The notes: a model not told the origin generated them from the sequence alone. DNA of 64,000 nucleotides from Desmonostoc muscorum LEGE 12446 (GCF_015207005.2 NZ_JADEXS020000001.1:4970001-5034000); one strand, 5' to 3'. Shown: positions 46,170 to 57,436, counted from the first letter of the stretch. A program made the numbers and translations.

Positions 46170-46679
46170 TCAATTAATACAGTCGAAAGCTGCCAGAATG
46201 TATTCTTGCAGCCTAAACTCATATCCGGCTGCTGATGAACTAGCGAGAGCTTCTTGAGTTGCTGTAACCCCAGTCGTCTTTTTTGATAACTCCTGACAGT
46301 AGACAATAGCAACATCAAATCGACAGGGGTAATCTGCTTTTTCAGGGTACTGGGCTAAAAATATTCCAGCTGTACGCGAAATTTTTGCTTGCTTTTGTGG
46401 GGTAACTGCGCTTCTTCCCCCTGTATCCCAACTGCCCGAACTGCGGGTTTTAACTTCAACAAATGCCAAGATTGGTAAGGGAGTGGGGAGTAGGGAGTGG
46501 GGAGTGGGGTATTCTGCTTTGCTCTTCTGTTCTTCCCCAGATTCTCTATGATGTTCGGCGATAATATCGATTTCTCCCCAGCGGCAAGAAAAGCGACGAT
46601 GGAGAATTACCCAACCTGTAGATTGCAACCATTGGGCTACTAGGTCTTCTCCAAATTGACCACTATTTGGACAATGCAT
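46170..46679 (-). CDS. YraN-family (UPF0102) endonuclease-like protein
   Basis: 169 residues. The YraN core is visible: GEDLVAQWLQSTGWVILHRRFSCRWGEIDIIA (start of a PD-(D/E)XK fold with the E of GEID) and, after an insertion, LAFVEVKTRSSGSWDTG (catalytic ExK). The insertion EQKSKAEYPTPHSLLPTPLP is encoded by CTCCCCA-type repeats. Predicted to be a Holliday junction resolvase-related nuclease involved in DNA maintenance. Starts at ATG 46679. Confidence 0.86.
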   Translation of the reverse strand: MHCPNSGQFGEDLVAQWLQSTGWVILHRRFSCRWGEIDIIAEHHRESGEEQKSKAEYPTPHSLLPTPLPILAFVEVKTRSSGSWDTGGRSAVTPQKQAKISRTAGIFLAQYPEKADYPCRFDVAIVYCQELSKKTTGVTATQEALASSSAAGYEFRLQEYILAAFDCIN

Positions 46680-46764
46680 ATAGATTTTAGTATTCTCGTT
46701 TATTTATTCAATAGAAAAATAAGAGTTTCTCGCAGTTATCCGAAATGATACTTCCATGATGTGC

Positions 46765-47280
46765 TTATTCTTCCCTGAATGGCGTAGCATTCCCAACAGT
46801 CAAATTGAAGTGAACATAATTGGGGTAAATATCCATATAATAGTGATGCTCGACATATATGCCACCACCGCATTCCAGAAAAGTGATAAATGGCTCATAA
46901 GGGTCAGGAATACCATTCGCCGGGACTGCATCGAATTCCCGTAGACGACACCAAAATAAGTAATTAGATACCCCTAGCACAACATAGATTTTGCCACGGA
47001 CAAATGGTATCCGGTTGCTATTGTATAATTCGTCCACCCATTGCGTTAGGGGAGATGGGAGTTCAATGTCAGGACGAATCTGGAGAGCAAGATTTTCAAA
47101 AATATGCTTCTGTCCACTCTGTAAAAACTTTGCCCATTGTCTTACCCTCGACAGAAATTCTAACATCAGTTCTGTAAGTGTTTCGTCTTTCTCCCCCATT
47201 CCCAGGGTATCCCACTGAATAGCCTGAAGTCGTGCCAAGGCAATGTTCAAATCGTCGGATGAATTTGAATTAGTATTCAT
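46765..47280 (-). CDS. Hypothetical protein
   Basis: 171 residues from ATG 47280; an ATG at 47313 would add 11. Acidic, with LARLQAIQWDTLGMG and CGGGIYVEHHYYMDIYPNYV near the C-terminus. The many Tyr/Trp/Phe residues and acidic charge resemble immunity or nuclear-transport-like folds, but I see no diagnostic motif. It lies back to back with the pentapeptide gene. Confidence 0.5.
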   Translation of the reverse strand: MNTNSNSSDDLNIALARLQAIQWDTLGMGEKDETLTELMLEFLSRVRQWAKFLQSGQKHIFENLALQIRPDIELPSPLTQWVDELYNSNRIPFVRGKIYVVLGVSNYLFWCRLREFDAVPANGIPDPYEPFITFLECGGGIYVEHHYYMDIYPNYVHFNLTVGNATPFREE

Positions 47281-47334
47281 AAAAATATTTTTAAAGGATT
47301 TTTGCGCTAACATCTCTGACTCAAGGATAATGAG

Positions 47335-47877
47335 ATGGAGGAGGATTCGCCATTGGCTAAAAATAGCATGAATTCTAAGTTAAGCACCCGGATTGTGGCA
47401 AGCATACTCAGCTTTTTCCTGTGGGGAATAGTTGGCATCACAGCAACCGTGGGTTTCGCTCCCACAGCTTTTGCACTCGAATATAATAAGGAAATTTTGA
47501 TTGAGGCTGATTTCTCCGGACGTGATTTAAGAGATTCCAGCTTCACCAAAGCTAATCTTCGCCAGAGCAACTTCAGCCACACTAATTTAAGCGGTGTGAG
47601 TTTCTTTGCAGCAAATTTGGAGTCTGCGAATTTGGAAGGCTCTGACTTGAGAAATGCAACTCTAGACTCAGCTCGCCTAATCAAAACAAATTTGACAAAT
47701 GCATTATTAGAGGGGGCGTTTGCTGCTAACGCCAAGTTTGATGGTGCAATCATTGACGGAGCAGATTTTACCGATGTGCTGCTGCGTCCAGATGAGCAAA
47801 AAAAATTGTGCAAAGTTGCCAAAGGAACTAATCCAATTACAGGACGAGATACCCGTGACACGTTGTTTTGTCCGTAG
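47335..47877 (+). CDS. Exported pentapeptide-repeat protein
   Basis: 180 residues. Signal region STRIVASILSFFLWGIVGIT ... AFALE, then about ten A(D/N)LXX repeats (DFSGRDLRDSSFTKANLRQS, ANLESANLEGSDLRNATLDS) forming a right-handed quadrilateral beta-helix. A short C-terminus with two Cys (KKLCKVA, TLFCP) follows. Likely in the thylakoid lumen or periplasm, as for other cyanobacterial lumenal pentapeptide proteins. ATG 47368 is an alternative start. Confidence 0.82.
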   Translation: MEEDSPLAKNSMNSKLSTRIVASILSFFLWGIVGITATVGFAPTAFALEYNKEILIEADFSGRDLRDSSFTKANLRQSNFSHTNLSGVSFFAANLESANLEGSDLRNATLDSARLIKTNLTNALLEGAFAANAKFDGAIIDGADFTDVLLRPDEQKKLCKVAKGTNPITGRDTRDTLFCP

Positions 47878-47965
47878 GGAGTAGGGAGTAGAGAGTAGGG
47901 AGTAGGGGGAGATGAGGGAGAATAACTCCTAACTCACCACTCACCACTCCCCACTCCCCATTCCC

Positions 47966-48367
47966 CTACCAACCACGAGCGCCAATCTGTTCACAGACAA
48001 ATTGCATTCCTTTGCCTGGTGAAGAATCTGCTACAAAAGGTATTTCTCCTTTTTCTTTATCCTCTTGAAGTAGCTCTCCCCCGGAACCGTAAATGGCAAT
48101 GCTATTGAGAAAAAGCCGCGATTCTGTACACGATGCATCGAATGTTGTCTCGAAGATGCCATCTCCATACATGCCGTAAAGCTTGTATGTTGTGCCCTTA
48201 ATACTTTTTGTGTCTAGAGCTATGCTGTTTCCTAACTTATCGTGACCTACAGTGATATACCTTTGTGCATCTTCGGCGATGGCTGCGCCAACACCTCCGG
48301 TGAACGCTGCGCCACTGGTCAACAAAATAGCGATCGCTCCCACAATCCCGCCTATTTTAATAGACAT
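47966..48367 (-). CDS. Small exported protein (surface-adhesin-E-like)
   Basis: 133 residues with a signal peptide (MSIKIGGIVGAIAILLTSGA ... AIAE). The mature domain includes YITVGHDKLGNSIALDTKSI, one Cys pair (ASCTESRL, FVCEQIGA) and GGELLQEDKEKG, which resembles the surface-adhesin E domain. Assignment is tentative. Converges with the pentapeptide gene across a short repeat-rich spacer. Confidence 0.55.
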   Translation of the reverse strand: MSIKIGGIVGAIAILLTSGAAFTGGVGAAIAEDAQRYITVGHDKLGNSIALDTKSIKGTTYKLYGMYGDGIFETTFDASCTESRLFLNSIAIYGSGGELLQEDKEKGEIPFVADSSPGKGMQFVCEQIGARGW

Positions 48368-48530
48368 AAACTTTAAAAATATAAGATTTCATATATTTCT
48401 ATCCGCAATCAAAGCAGTTCTGGCAGGGTAAAAGCACTGAAATCAAGATATAGCAAGGTGTTATATTAATTCGTAATACCTGATGGGAACCGTAAAGCAC
48501 TAAATAAATAGCTGCAATACTTTTCAAAGT

Positions 48531-49331
48531 ATGAGTGAAACACTTGCTGATATTGGCATACCGCCTCAGTTTCCCGATCACACTCAACTACCAGAGTCTG
48601 ATGGTACGTTTGTGAAAAATTTTCAAGAGCATCCCCAAACCGTCATTTTGACAGACTCAATTGCTCAAGTTTTGCAGCGCCTACATCCAGATGGACAGTA
48701 TTGCATTGGTCAAGATTGTGGTATCTATTGGCGAGAGACTGAACCACCAGAAAAAGGAGCAGCAGCACCGGATTGGTTTTATGTCCCTGGTGTACCACCA
48801 AGGCTAGATGGCAAAAACCGCCGCTCCTATGTTTTCTGGCGGGAATACATACCGCCATTGATTGCTGTAGAACTAGCTAGTGGTAATGGCGATGAAGAAC
48901 GAGATGTCACTCCTTTACCTCTCGCTGGTAGTCAGGAAGGCGCAAAACCCGGTAAATTTTGGGTATATGAGCGAATAATCCGAATTCCCTACTATGCCAT
49001 TTATGAAATTAGTAATGGCAAACTGGAAGTTTATCACCTGGTAGATTTTTCATACCACAAAATGCAGCTTAATGAGCGAGGCCACTACCCAATTCCTCCT
49101 TTAGGAGTAGAACTAGGGTTATGGCAGGGAAGCTACTTGAATAATCCTGAGCAATTTTGGTTGCGCTGGTGGGATTTAGAGGGAAATCTGTTACTGATTG
49201 GTCAAGAAGAAGCCGAGTTGCAAAGACAAAAAGCCCAGCAAGCAGAACGAAGAGCCGAGCAAGCAGAACGAAAAGCTGCACAATTAACAGAACGGCTCAG
49301 GACAATGGGTATCGATCCAGATGTAGAGTAA
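48531..49331 (+). CDS. Uma2-family (DUF820) endonuclease-like protein
   Basis: 266 residues. The Uma2 core has PDWFYVPGVPP (Pro-Asp) and LIAVELASGNGDEERD (Glu/Asp) followed by PGKFWVYERIIRIPYYAIYE, matching the PD-(D/E)XK-like Uma2 family common in cyanobacteria. A C-terminal coiled coil (RQKAQQAERRAEQAERKAAQ) and LRTMGIDPD end it. Function is unknown; nuclease activity is predicted. ATG 48531. Confidence 0.85.
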   Translation: MSETLADIGIPPQFPDHTQLPESDGTFVKNFQEHPQTVILTDSIAQVLQRLHPDGQYCIGQDCGIYWRETEPPEKGAAAPDWFYVPGVPPRLDGKNRRSYVFWREYIPPLIAVELASGNGDEERDVTPLPLAGSQEGAKPGKFWVYERIIRIPYYAIYEISNGKLEVYHLVDFSYHKMQLNERGHYPIPPLGVELGLWQGSYLNNPEQFWLRWWDLEGNLLLIGQEEAELQRQKAQQAERRAEQAERKAAQLTERLRTMGIDPDVE

Positions 49332-49342
49332 TATCTACTAAG

Positions 49343-49557
49343 TTATGGCAAGCCCAAAAACTTAGTAATCACAGGCAAAAGCTTACTACAGACTTCAACT
49401 AGCTTCACCGTAGTAGGTAAATCAGCGATGTCTACGACGGGCTACGCCAACGCACCTTTCAATAACTTGAGGGCTGTTTTTGCTATCTTCTGCATGGCTC
49501 CATCTTCTGGGTTTGGCAATGAGGCTATCGCATCTGATGCCCTAATTTGACTTTTAA
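49343..49557 (-). pseudogene. Possible gene remnant (frameshifted)
   Basis: Two short minus-strand frames adjoin through a GGCTACGCC...GTCTACGACGGG repeat: SLPNPEDGAMQKIAKTALKL with LKGALA*, then DIADLPTTVKLVEVCSKLLP ending ITKFLGLP*. They look like one protein segment (helical, charged) broken by a repeat. No family identified; a chance resemblance is possible. Confidence 0.3.
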
Positions 49558-49658
49558 ATCACTTGCTGTAATCGGATTTCTTAATATTTCTTTAAATACT
49601 AAACTTTCACTTGAGTTGGGGAATACTAAAACTGTGTATTACTTTTTATACTTTCTAT

Positions 49659-50549
49659 ATGCGTCCAACTTTATGTGACACTTTCAGAAGCCGTGCCTTG
49701 TGGACATGGGATATGCTCGACAAAGGACGTTCTATCAATTGTCAAATTGGAGAAGAAACTTTAACAGATTTAAATATTCTTGAGCTAAAAATTAGGCACT
49801 CGGCTGAAATTTGCAGCATAACATTTAATAAAATAGACGAAGGAACAAACGGTGCGGATTGGGAATGGTGGTTTACTAATTCCAGTGAAAACAAATGGAT
49901 AGGATTTCGAGTACAGGCTAAAGTTATAAATATTAAAAAGCAATGTTTCGAGCATCTTTATTACAAAAACTCAAACAATTCATTACATCAATGCGACATT
50001 CTCATAAATGATTCTTTAGCCAAACCAGATCCGCGAATTCCTTTGTACTGCCTTTATTCAAACTGGAGTAATTCAACTGAACTACCTTTAGACTATCAGA
50101 ACTACTACAGCTTAAGGGAGATTTATGGCTGTTCCATACTTCCTGCATTTGCAGTTCGTTTTTTACGCTGCAAGAATAAAAAGCCAAAACATCTAAAACA
50201 TTTGCTTCAATATATGCGCCCTTGGCATTATTTAGTATCTTCTGGCAAAGATAAATCAGGTGAATTACCGCAGAGAGTTTATGATTATTGGGCGAATTTT
50301 ATCCATCCAATAGAGAACTTGATTCTTGAAGAACTTGATGAGAATATTCGTGGGGAACTAAATGAATGCCTAAATAAATATTTAGAATATAATAAAATCT
50401 GCTTAGTAGATAAACCACCCCAAGAAGTAATTAAGTTAATGAATAACGAACTAGTAGATCGCCCTGATCAAAATTTGCGAACGATTACTGTTTTTAAGGA
50501 ACGAGACAGAGGATGTGAGCAACTAGAGGAGTTCATAAGTAACCTTTAG
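49659..50549 (+). CDS. DUF6615-family protein, possible PD-(D/E)XK nuclease
   Basis: 296 residues from ATG 49659 (MRPTLCDTFRSRALWTW). Contains GTNGADWEWWF and, 12 residues later, IGFRVQAKVI, the DUF6615 signature, with a D...(Q)xK pattern like a PD-(D/E)XK active site. The rest has C-rich and aromatic regions (FEHLYYKNSNN). No signal peptide. It lies in an AT-rich small accessory cluster with Uma2 and toxin-antitoxin remnants. A defence role is inferred only. Confidence 0.65.
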   Translation: MRPTLCDTFRSRALWTWDMLDKGRSINCQIGEETLTDLNILELKIRHSAEICSITFNKIDEGTNGADWEWWFTNSSENKWIGFRVQAKVINIKKQCFEHLYYKNSNNSLHQCDILINDSLAKPDPRIPLYCLYSNWSNSTELPLDYQNYYSLREIYGCSILPAFAVRFLRCKNKKPKHLKHLLQYMRPWHYLVSSGKDKSGELPQRVYDYWANFIHPIENLILEELDENIRGELNECLNKYLEYNKICLVDKPPQEVIKLMNNELVDRPDQNLRTITVFKERDRGCEQLEEFISNL

Positions 50550-50653
50550 AAATCAATTAATTCTAACCTTTAGTATTTAGTAAAATTAAACAACAAATTT
50601 AAAACAGTTTATTAACGTACTGTTCTACGTTGGCACGCTTAACTCGCCAACTT

Positions 50654-50821
50654 TTACCTATTATAACCTCGTCGGATCACAGATTGAGAACGATCGCCAC
50701 GTTGTTTGATTTCAGCGATCTTAGCAGCAAAATCTTCAGGTGGTTGTGCTAGGATCTCATCCTCAAGAGGAGAATCGGGCGGAGTGTGTGCTTGCTCTAA
50801 AGATGCCAGAATCGATCGCAC
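50654..50821 (-). CDS. Small ORF, possible C-terminal remnant
   Basis: 55 residues from GTG 50821 (MRSILASLEQAHTPPDSPLE) to SQSVIRRGYNR. Polar and protein-like, but no recognisable family. It is next to DUF2283 on the same strand and may be a leftover of a gene that once followed it. Confidence 0.3.
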   Translation of the reverse strand: MRSILASLEQAHTPPDSPLEDEILAQPPEDFAAKIAEIKQRGDRSQSVIRRGYNR

Positions 50822-50908
50822 TCCACCAACGACCCCTTAATCAATCCGCTAATTTAGCAGAGCGATTAATGTTTCAAAACCAGACTTTCTATGGCTTCAA
50901 GCTGCCGT

Positions 50909-51127
50909 TCATACAATCTGAAATGGGATATTCTCTAGAACAACTTGTGGCAACTGACCCGATCCAAGAACCTCTTTTGCATCAAGAATTTCTACACCAA
51001 CTAAAACTTCACCCGCACCAATATTTAGTGCTATTTCATCATTTAATCGCAAAATACGACATTCATGATATCCATCGACTAGGCGAATATAAAGTGAGTC
51101 AGTTTCTTGGTCATAACTAATTTTCAT
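50909..51127 (-). CDS. DUF2283 protein
   Basis: 72 residues starting MKISYDQETDSLYIRLVD, exactly the DUF2283 opening, with GVEILDAKEVLG further on. DUF2283 genes often lie beside DUF4258-type toxins and may be antitoxins (association from other genomes). No DUF4258 gene is seen here. It overlaps spurious + frames. Starts at ATG 51127, 13 bases after the truncated antitoxin's stop at 51141. Confidence 0.85.
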   Translation of the reverse strand: MKISYDQETDSLYIRLVDGYHECRILRLNDEIALNIGAGEVLVGVEILDAKEVLGSGQLPQVVLENIPFQIV

Positions 51128-51140
51128 AGCGCCACTTTTC

Positions 51141-51302
51141 TTAAAAATGAAGCTTTATTTGCTTAGGTTCTAGCGGTTCAATTAGAGACAAGCACAGACA
51201 GTCGAATTCACGCAATATAGTCTGATCCATCAGTCCAGCCCTGTGCAGCCCCGTAGCCGTTTCGTGAACGGCTTCAAGAATCGCTGATTTCTTCTTCGGC
51301 AT
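51141..51302 (-). pseudogene. Truncated XRE/HigA-type antitoxin N-terminus
   Basis: 53 residues: MPKKKSAILEAVHETATGLH, then RAGLMDQTILREFDCLC and PLEPKQIKLHF*. This is the start of XRE-type antitoxins (NadS/HigA relatives), where PxxIKxIRE should continue into a helix-turn-helix. It stops there, so the DNA-binding domain is lost. DUF2283 follows immediately on the same strand. The AUG is at 51302. Confidence 0.65.
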
Positions 51303-51413
51303 TGCAAATTACCTCTATCAATAAAAGCTTGAACAAAGACCGATCGCAACATTGAGCAGAAACCAGCTAAAAAATAGCGATCGCACTCCCCCAAATACAA
51401 TGAGTCTCAAAAT

Positions 51414-53243
51414 TTATTTCACACTCCTAAACCACTCAGTAATCCCAAGAGCGATCGCATTTGCCATTTTCTTCTGTTCTTCTGGATCTACCACCTGCTC
51501 AAATTCATCAGGATTACTCATAAAACCCAATTCCAGTAATACCGATGGCGCAGCAGCCGGACGTGTCAGCGCCAGGTTATCCCAAAACACACCATAGGAA
51601 GGTTTACCGAGGCTTTTGACTACATAATTTTGTAAAAATATTGCCAGGTTGTGGGCTTGGGGTTGATACCAAAAAGCGCCGAATCCCTTGGTTTTTTCGG
51701 CATCGCCATCATCGGGTAGAGAATTGTGATGTATGGAAAGAGCGATCGCAGGTTCTTCTTGACTAATAATTGCTTGACGTTCTGCTAAAGAAACTTCCCT
51801 GTCGTCCTCCCGCGTCATCACCACCGTCGCCCCTCGCTTCACCAACTCGTCCCGCAGCAACTTCGATATCACCAAATTGACATCTTTTTCTAAATATCCA
51901 GTTGGGCCACTGGCACCAGATTCTTTACCTCCATGCCCTGGATCTAGTACAATCTTGAAATTAGCTAAAAGCTTTCGTCTTGTGTTCCCAATTTTAGGCG
52001 GATGACGCAAAGCCAAAACCAGGGTGGTACCGTCGTATCTCAGCTTATATCCCCACTGTTGAGCTTTTTTGAGGTTAAAGGTGTATTTTACTCGTTCTGG
52101 TGTCTCCTGTTGCCAATCTAGGCGATAAATTAGGGGGTCATCGTCCAGGCGAATAATGTCCGTTTGGGCAGTAGTATTGTAGAGAGTGAGAGTCAAAGCG
52201 CGATCGCTCTGTTGCACGCTCACAGGTACGGGGACTTGTAAGGGGAAAGCCATCTCTGTCACACCAGAGAGTTGACGGTATCCGACACTGCGAATTATTG
52301 TTTGTGGCGGAACTGCACCGGGTAAAGTGCGGGTTTCCTGACTATTAATCCAAGCTCCATAGTCTAGGCGCAACCATTCACCTTCTTTACCTGTAACTGC
52401 TGCTCGTGTGCCTTTGGGCAGTGGTGTGAGTCGAGAATAATCGGTACTTGGGCCAGTGCGTGCTACACCTGCGTCTACCGTCACCTCAGCAACTGGTAAG
52501 TTTGCTCTTGAGAGGATTTGAACTTTACCATTTCCTGGTTGAGTTATCGTCTTGCCATTGAGCGTCAGTTTAAACTGAGGTTGCCCCAAATCTACCTCTT
52601 GACTTGAGTCTGGAACAACAGCACCAGAGATGATGTTGTTGCCGTAAATTAGGCTTAAGGAATTAGTATCAGGTTGTTGCAGTGTAGTGCAACCCTCATA
52701 CTTACCTACGCTAGACTGGCCATGAGGCTGATTTTGCCCCGTCAAAGCTGCCAAATTAGTTGGTAGTTGGGCTTGCTGGGGTTGGGGCAAAAGGGTAACA
52801 GTTTGATTAGCCAGGTGGACAGATACGCTGGCGTTAGGGGGTGCGATCGCGCTAAAACAAATAAGTTCTCCCGGTAGTCTGGCAATGTCAGCAGCCGGAG
52901 TGAGGGAATCTTTTGCAAAGGCCAACCCCTGTGGAAGTTCAGGCACAGTGGCAAGCCTTGTCACCTTGATCTGGAGTTCTTGATTGCGGTGACGCACAGT
53001 AAACAGATTCTCTCCCAACCCCAAAGGTAAACTCGGAGAAAAATGACCAGCTTTGCTGCGGGTAATTGGCTTACCATTGATAGAAACTTGTCCATCGGGA
53101 GGTGCTGTGCCCAGAAAAAAGATTTTTTGGGCACTTGTTTGGTAGTTTGTCTGGGGAAAAACGACTATAAGAGATGGCTCTGCCAAGGCTACGGAGGAGG
53201 TGAGAATACAGCCTAATATTACTAATCCTAAGAGGTTTTTCAC
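51414..53243 (-). CDS. N-acetylmuramoyl-L-alanine amidase with SH3-like and AMIN-like regions
   Basis: 609 residues from GTG 53243 (MKNLLGLVILGCILTSSVAL), which gives a signal peptide; a TTG at 53285 would add 14. The N-terminal half has carbohydrate-like and SH3_3 segments (VDAGVARTGPSTDYSRLTPL) and an AMIN-like part. The C-terminal zinc amidase_3 domain has DPGHGGKESGA (His), GYLEKDVNL (Glu), SIHHNSLPD (His) and LLELGFMSN (Glu). It cleaves peptidoglycan in the periplasm and in filamentous cyanobacteria such enzymes drill septal nanopores for cell-cell communication (AmiC-type, family knowledge). Confidence 0.9.
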   Translation of the reverse strand: MKNLLGLVILGCILTSSVALAEPSLIVVFPQTNYQTSAQKIFFLGTAPPDGQVSINGKPITRSKAGHFSPSLPLGLGENLFTVRHRNQELQIKVTRLATVPELPQGLAFAKDSLTPAADIARLPGELICFSAIAPPNASVSVHLANQTVTLLPQPQQAQLPTNLAALTGQNQPHGQSSVGKYEGCTTLQQPDTNSLSLIYGNNIISGAVVPDSSQEVDLGQPQFKLTLNGKTITQPGNGKVQILSRANLPVAEVTVDAGVARTGPSTDYSRLTPLPKGTRAAVTGKEGEWLRLDYGAWINSQETRTLPGAVPPQTIIRSVGYRQLSGVTEMAFPLQVPVPVSVQQSDRALTLTLYNTTAQTDIIRLDDDPLIYRLDWQQETPERVKYTFNLKKAQQWGYKLRYDGTTLVLALRHPPKIGNTRRKLLANFKIVLDPGHGGKESGASGPTGYLEKDVNLVISKLLRDELVKRGATVVMTREDDREVSLAERQAIISQEEPAIALSIHHNSLPDDGDAEKTKGFGAFWYQPQAHNLAIFLQNYVVKSLGKPSYGVFWDNLALTRPAAAPSVLLELGFMSNPDEFEQVVDPEEQKKMANAIALGITEWFRSVK

Positions 53244-53304
53244 AGCAAAATCGCGGAAGATTTGACCACAGTCACTATGGCACAATGACGGGATGTATTT
53301 TTAG

Positions 53305-54960
<1,656 letters not shown>

Positions 54961-55089
54961 AAAATCATAATTCATAATTCAAAAAATTAATTTGATTTTG
55001 AATTAGCGCATAGCAACATTAACTTAGGGCTTGGGTACATTTGACATACAGGGTGCATCATTCATAAATTTCGGACTTGAGGAGATGTT

Positions 55090-55512
55090 GTGACGTACTG
55101 GGTGAAAATCCTTTACGAGAGGAAAGAATATGTAGTAAATTTTGAGCGTGTCCATGCTTTTTGTTATGAACGAAATGGCAGGGTTACTTTTTGGTTACCT
55201 GATAGTGCCATTCCCATAGTAATTAACCCACAAACTAACCTAGAAGACTATCAAAAGGTTCTTGATTATATAGAATGCGTTACGGAATTGAAATTAAATC
55301 ATGCCTACTGGGTGAAAATTATTTACGAAAAAAATGAATATGTAATTAACCTCGACTGTGTTAGTTCCTTTTGTCATGAACCAAACGGTAGGATAACTTT
55401 TTGGTTACCAGATGGCACTATTCCCATCATCATCAACCCTGTGAGTAATCCTGAATCTTATGAAAAAGTTGTGAAATACGTTGAGAAGGCAACAGGATAT
55501 TCTTTGTCTTAG
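55090..55512 (+). CDS. Small protein with internal duplication
   Basis: 140 residues from GTG 55090, preceded by GAGGAGATGTT. The two halves are copies: YWVKILYERKEYVVNFERVH... and YWVKIIYEKNEYVINLDCVS..., each followed by NGRVTFWLPD/NGRITFWLPD and IPIVINPQTN/IPIIINPVSN. So each 70-residue half is a unit, probably a small beta fold. No family name recognised. A recent tandem duplication of one domain is inferred. Confidence 0.75.
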   Translation: MTYWVKILYERKEYVVNFERVHAFCYERNGRVTFWLPDSAIPIVINPQTNLEDYQKVLDYIECVTELKLNHAYWVKIIYEKNEYVINLDCVSSFCHEPNGRITFWLPDGTIPIIINPVSNPESYEKVVKYVEKATGYSLS

Positions 55513-55639
55513 TATTAACTAATTCGTAATTCGTAATTAATTAGGAAAATCAGTAATTAATTAATAATTAATTAAGGCTACAGAGCAACTAACTTCAGTT
55601 ATTGAAGTCCTAAGAGACCATTTATAAAGTCAACTTAAC

Positions 55640-55770
55640 GCGAAACGGGCGGTTATAAACCGCGTCTACACAAACAAAACCTGCCTACGCAGGTTTCAAA
55701 ACCCTTAATTTTCTGTTAGTCCGCATAGGCGGACTTTGCCTGTGTAGCCGCGAATTCCATTCGTCCAGGC
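55640..55770. repeat. Long dispersed repeat (copy C)
   Basis: Same elements as copies A and B: CGCGTCTACACAAACAAAAC, hairpin AACCTGCCTACGCAGGTT, GTCCGCATAGGCGGACTTT and TGTGTAGCCGCGAATTCCAT. A half-copy of the GTAGGGG palindrome (GCATTGCTGTGCCCCTAC) follows at 55789-55806 directly before the truncated haemagglutinin-like gene. Confidence 0.8.
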
Positions 55771-55813
55771 AAAAGTAGACACGTATGAGCATTGCTGTGC
55801 CCCTACGGCAGAT

Positions 55814-57381
55814 GTGGTTCAAATAAATGAAAACTGCTGTAATACAGGGTCACTTTCAATCACTAACGGTGCAGGCATTTCTGCATTAACAGGTGGGCAG
55901 GGAAATGGAGGCAATATCACCATCAACACCCGCGATACAGTAACTTTTGATGGTGGGGAAAATGGTTTATCTACTTCCATAGACACTGCTGCGGCAAGCA
56001 ATAGCATGGGTAACGCTGGGAATATCCGCATCAACGCCAGAGAATTATTTGTAAAAAATGGTGCTACACTCAACGCTAATACTTGTACTGATGCTCAAGG
56101 TAATGCTGGTAATATCTTTATCGATACGCGCGATGATGTTACCTTTGACGTAACCAATGGTAAAAATTCGCTAACTGGGGTATTTACTTATGCTAGAGGT
56201 GTTGGCAAAGGTGGGGATATTCAAATAACAACCGATTCCTTAACACTAAGCAACGGCGCAATACTTCTTGCTAGCAGTTTTGGTAAAGGTAATGCTGGTG
56301 AAATTATAGTTAATGCTGGCGATGCTATTCGTATTGATGGTGTCGGTAGGAATGGAATTTCAAGCGGTGTTTCTACTACCTTACGACGTGGAGCTGAAGG
56401 TAGGGGAGGCAATATTAACCTGACAACAGATTCTTTATTTTTAACCAACGGTGGAATAGTCAATGCTAGTACTTATTCTAGAGGCAATGGGGGTGATATT
56501 ACCATTGATGCACGCGATCGCATTTTAATTGATGGTGTTGGCACTACAGATTTTTCTAGCGGTATTTTTAGTGCAGTTAGTTCAGAAGGTGTAGGCAATG
56601 GAGGTAATATTAACCTGACAACAGATTCTTTATTTTTAAATCGTGGGGTAATCAGTTCAAGCAGTGTGGGGCAAGGCAAAGCTGGAGATATTAATATTAA
56701 TTCTGATTCCACAAAATTGACAATCAAGGAATTATTGCAGCAATAACCAACTCTGATGATGGTGGAAATATCAATTTAACTGTCGATGATCTTTTACTAT
56801 TGCGTCGCGGTAGCGGAATTTCGACTACCGCAGGTACAGCACAATCAGGTGGCGATGGTGGTAACATCAATATCAATTCTAGATTTATCGTCGCTATCCC
56901 CCAAGAAAACAGCGACATCACAGCCAACGCCTTCACAGGAACAGGTGGAAACATCGAAATTAACTCGCAAGGTATCTTTGGTATCGAGTCGCGTCCAAAA
57001 CCAACCGAAAAAAGTGATATTACTGCGAGTTCGGAACTAGGATTTGCAGGTGTGATTACCATTAAAATACCTGACAATAGTTCCATCCAAAACAGCTTTA
57101 CCGAATTATTCCCATTCATCGACACCAACGCACTTATCGCCAATAGTTGCATTTCATGGGGCACAAAGCGACAAGAAAACTCTTTTACCATCACAGGTTC
57201 TGGTGGTTTGCCTAGTAGTCGTCCTGGTGTTTTGTTGGTTTCTACCTACGCAACTAGTGAGGTGAGAGGTGTCGAAACTACATCCCGTCCTTGGAAGAAA
57301 GGCGACCCAATTATCGAACCACAAGGTCTATATCGGCTGAATAATGGGCAGTTGCTATTGAGTCGAGAATGTTCTAATTAA
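55814..57381 (+). pseudogene. Filamentous haemagglutinin/S-layer-like protein, 5'-truncated and frameshifted
   Basis: The frame from 55814 encodes parallel beta-helix repeats (GQGNGGNITINTRDTVTFDG, GGNINLTTDSLFLTNGGIVN). It breaks near 56725: DSTKL should continue DNQGIIAAITNSDDGGNINL, found in the -1 frame, so one base is lost. The C-terminus (to 57381) has the RLNNGQLLLSRECSN ending typical of these cyanobacterial exoproteins. The N-terminal secretion domain is missing and repeats abut the break point. It was once a large surface protein exported by two-partner secretion. Confidence 0.85.
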
Positions 57382-57436
57382 TGATAACTATCTGTTAACA
57401 AACTTCGGCAGGTTTACAGCTATTTTCAGGTAAATA

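Noticed and set aside
50740..51120. Plus-strand frame of 126 residues
   Set aside because: Antisense to the clear DUF2283 gene; no motif.
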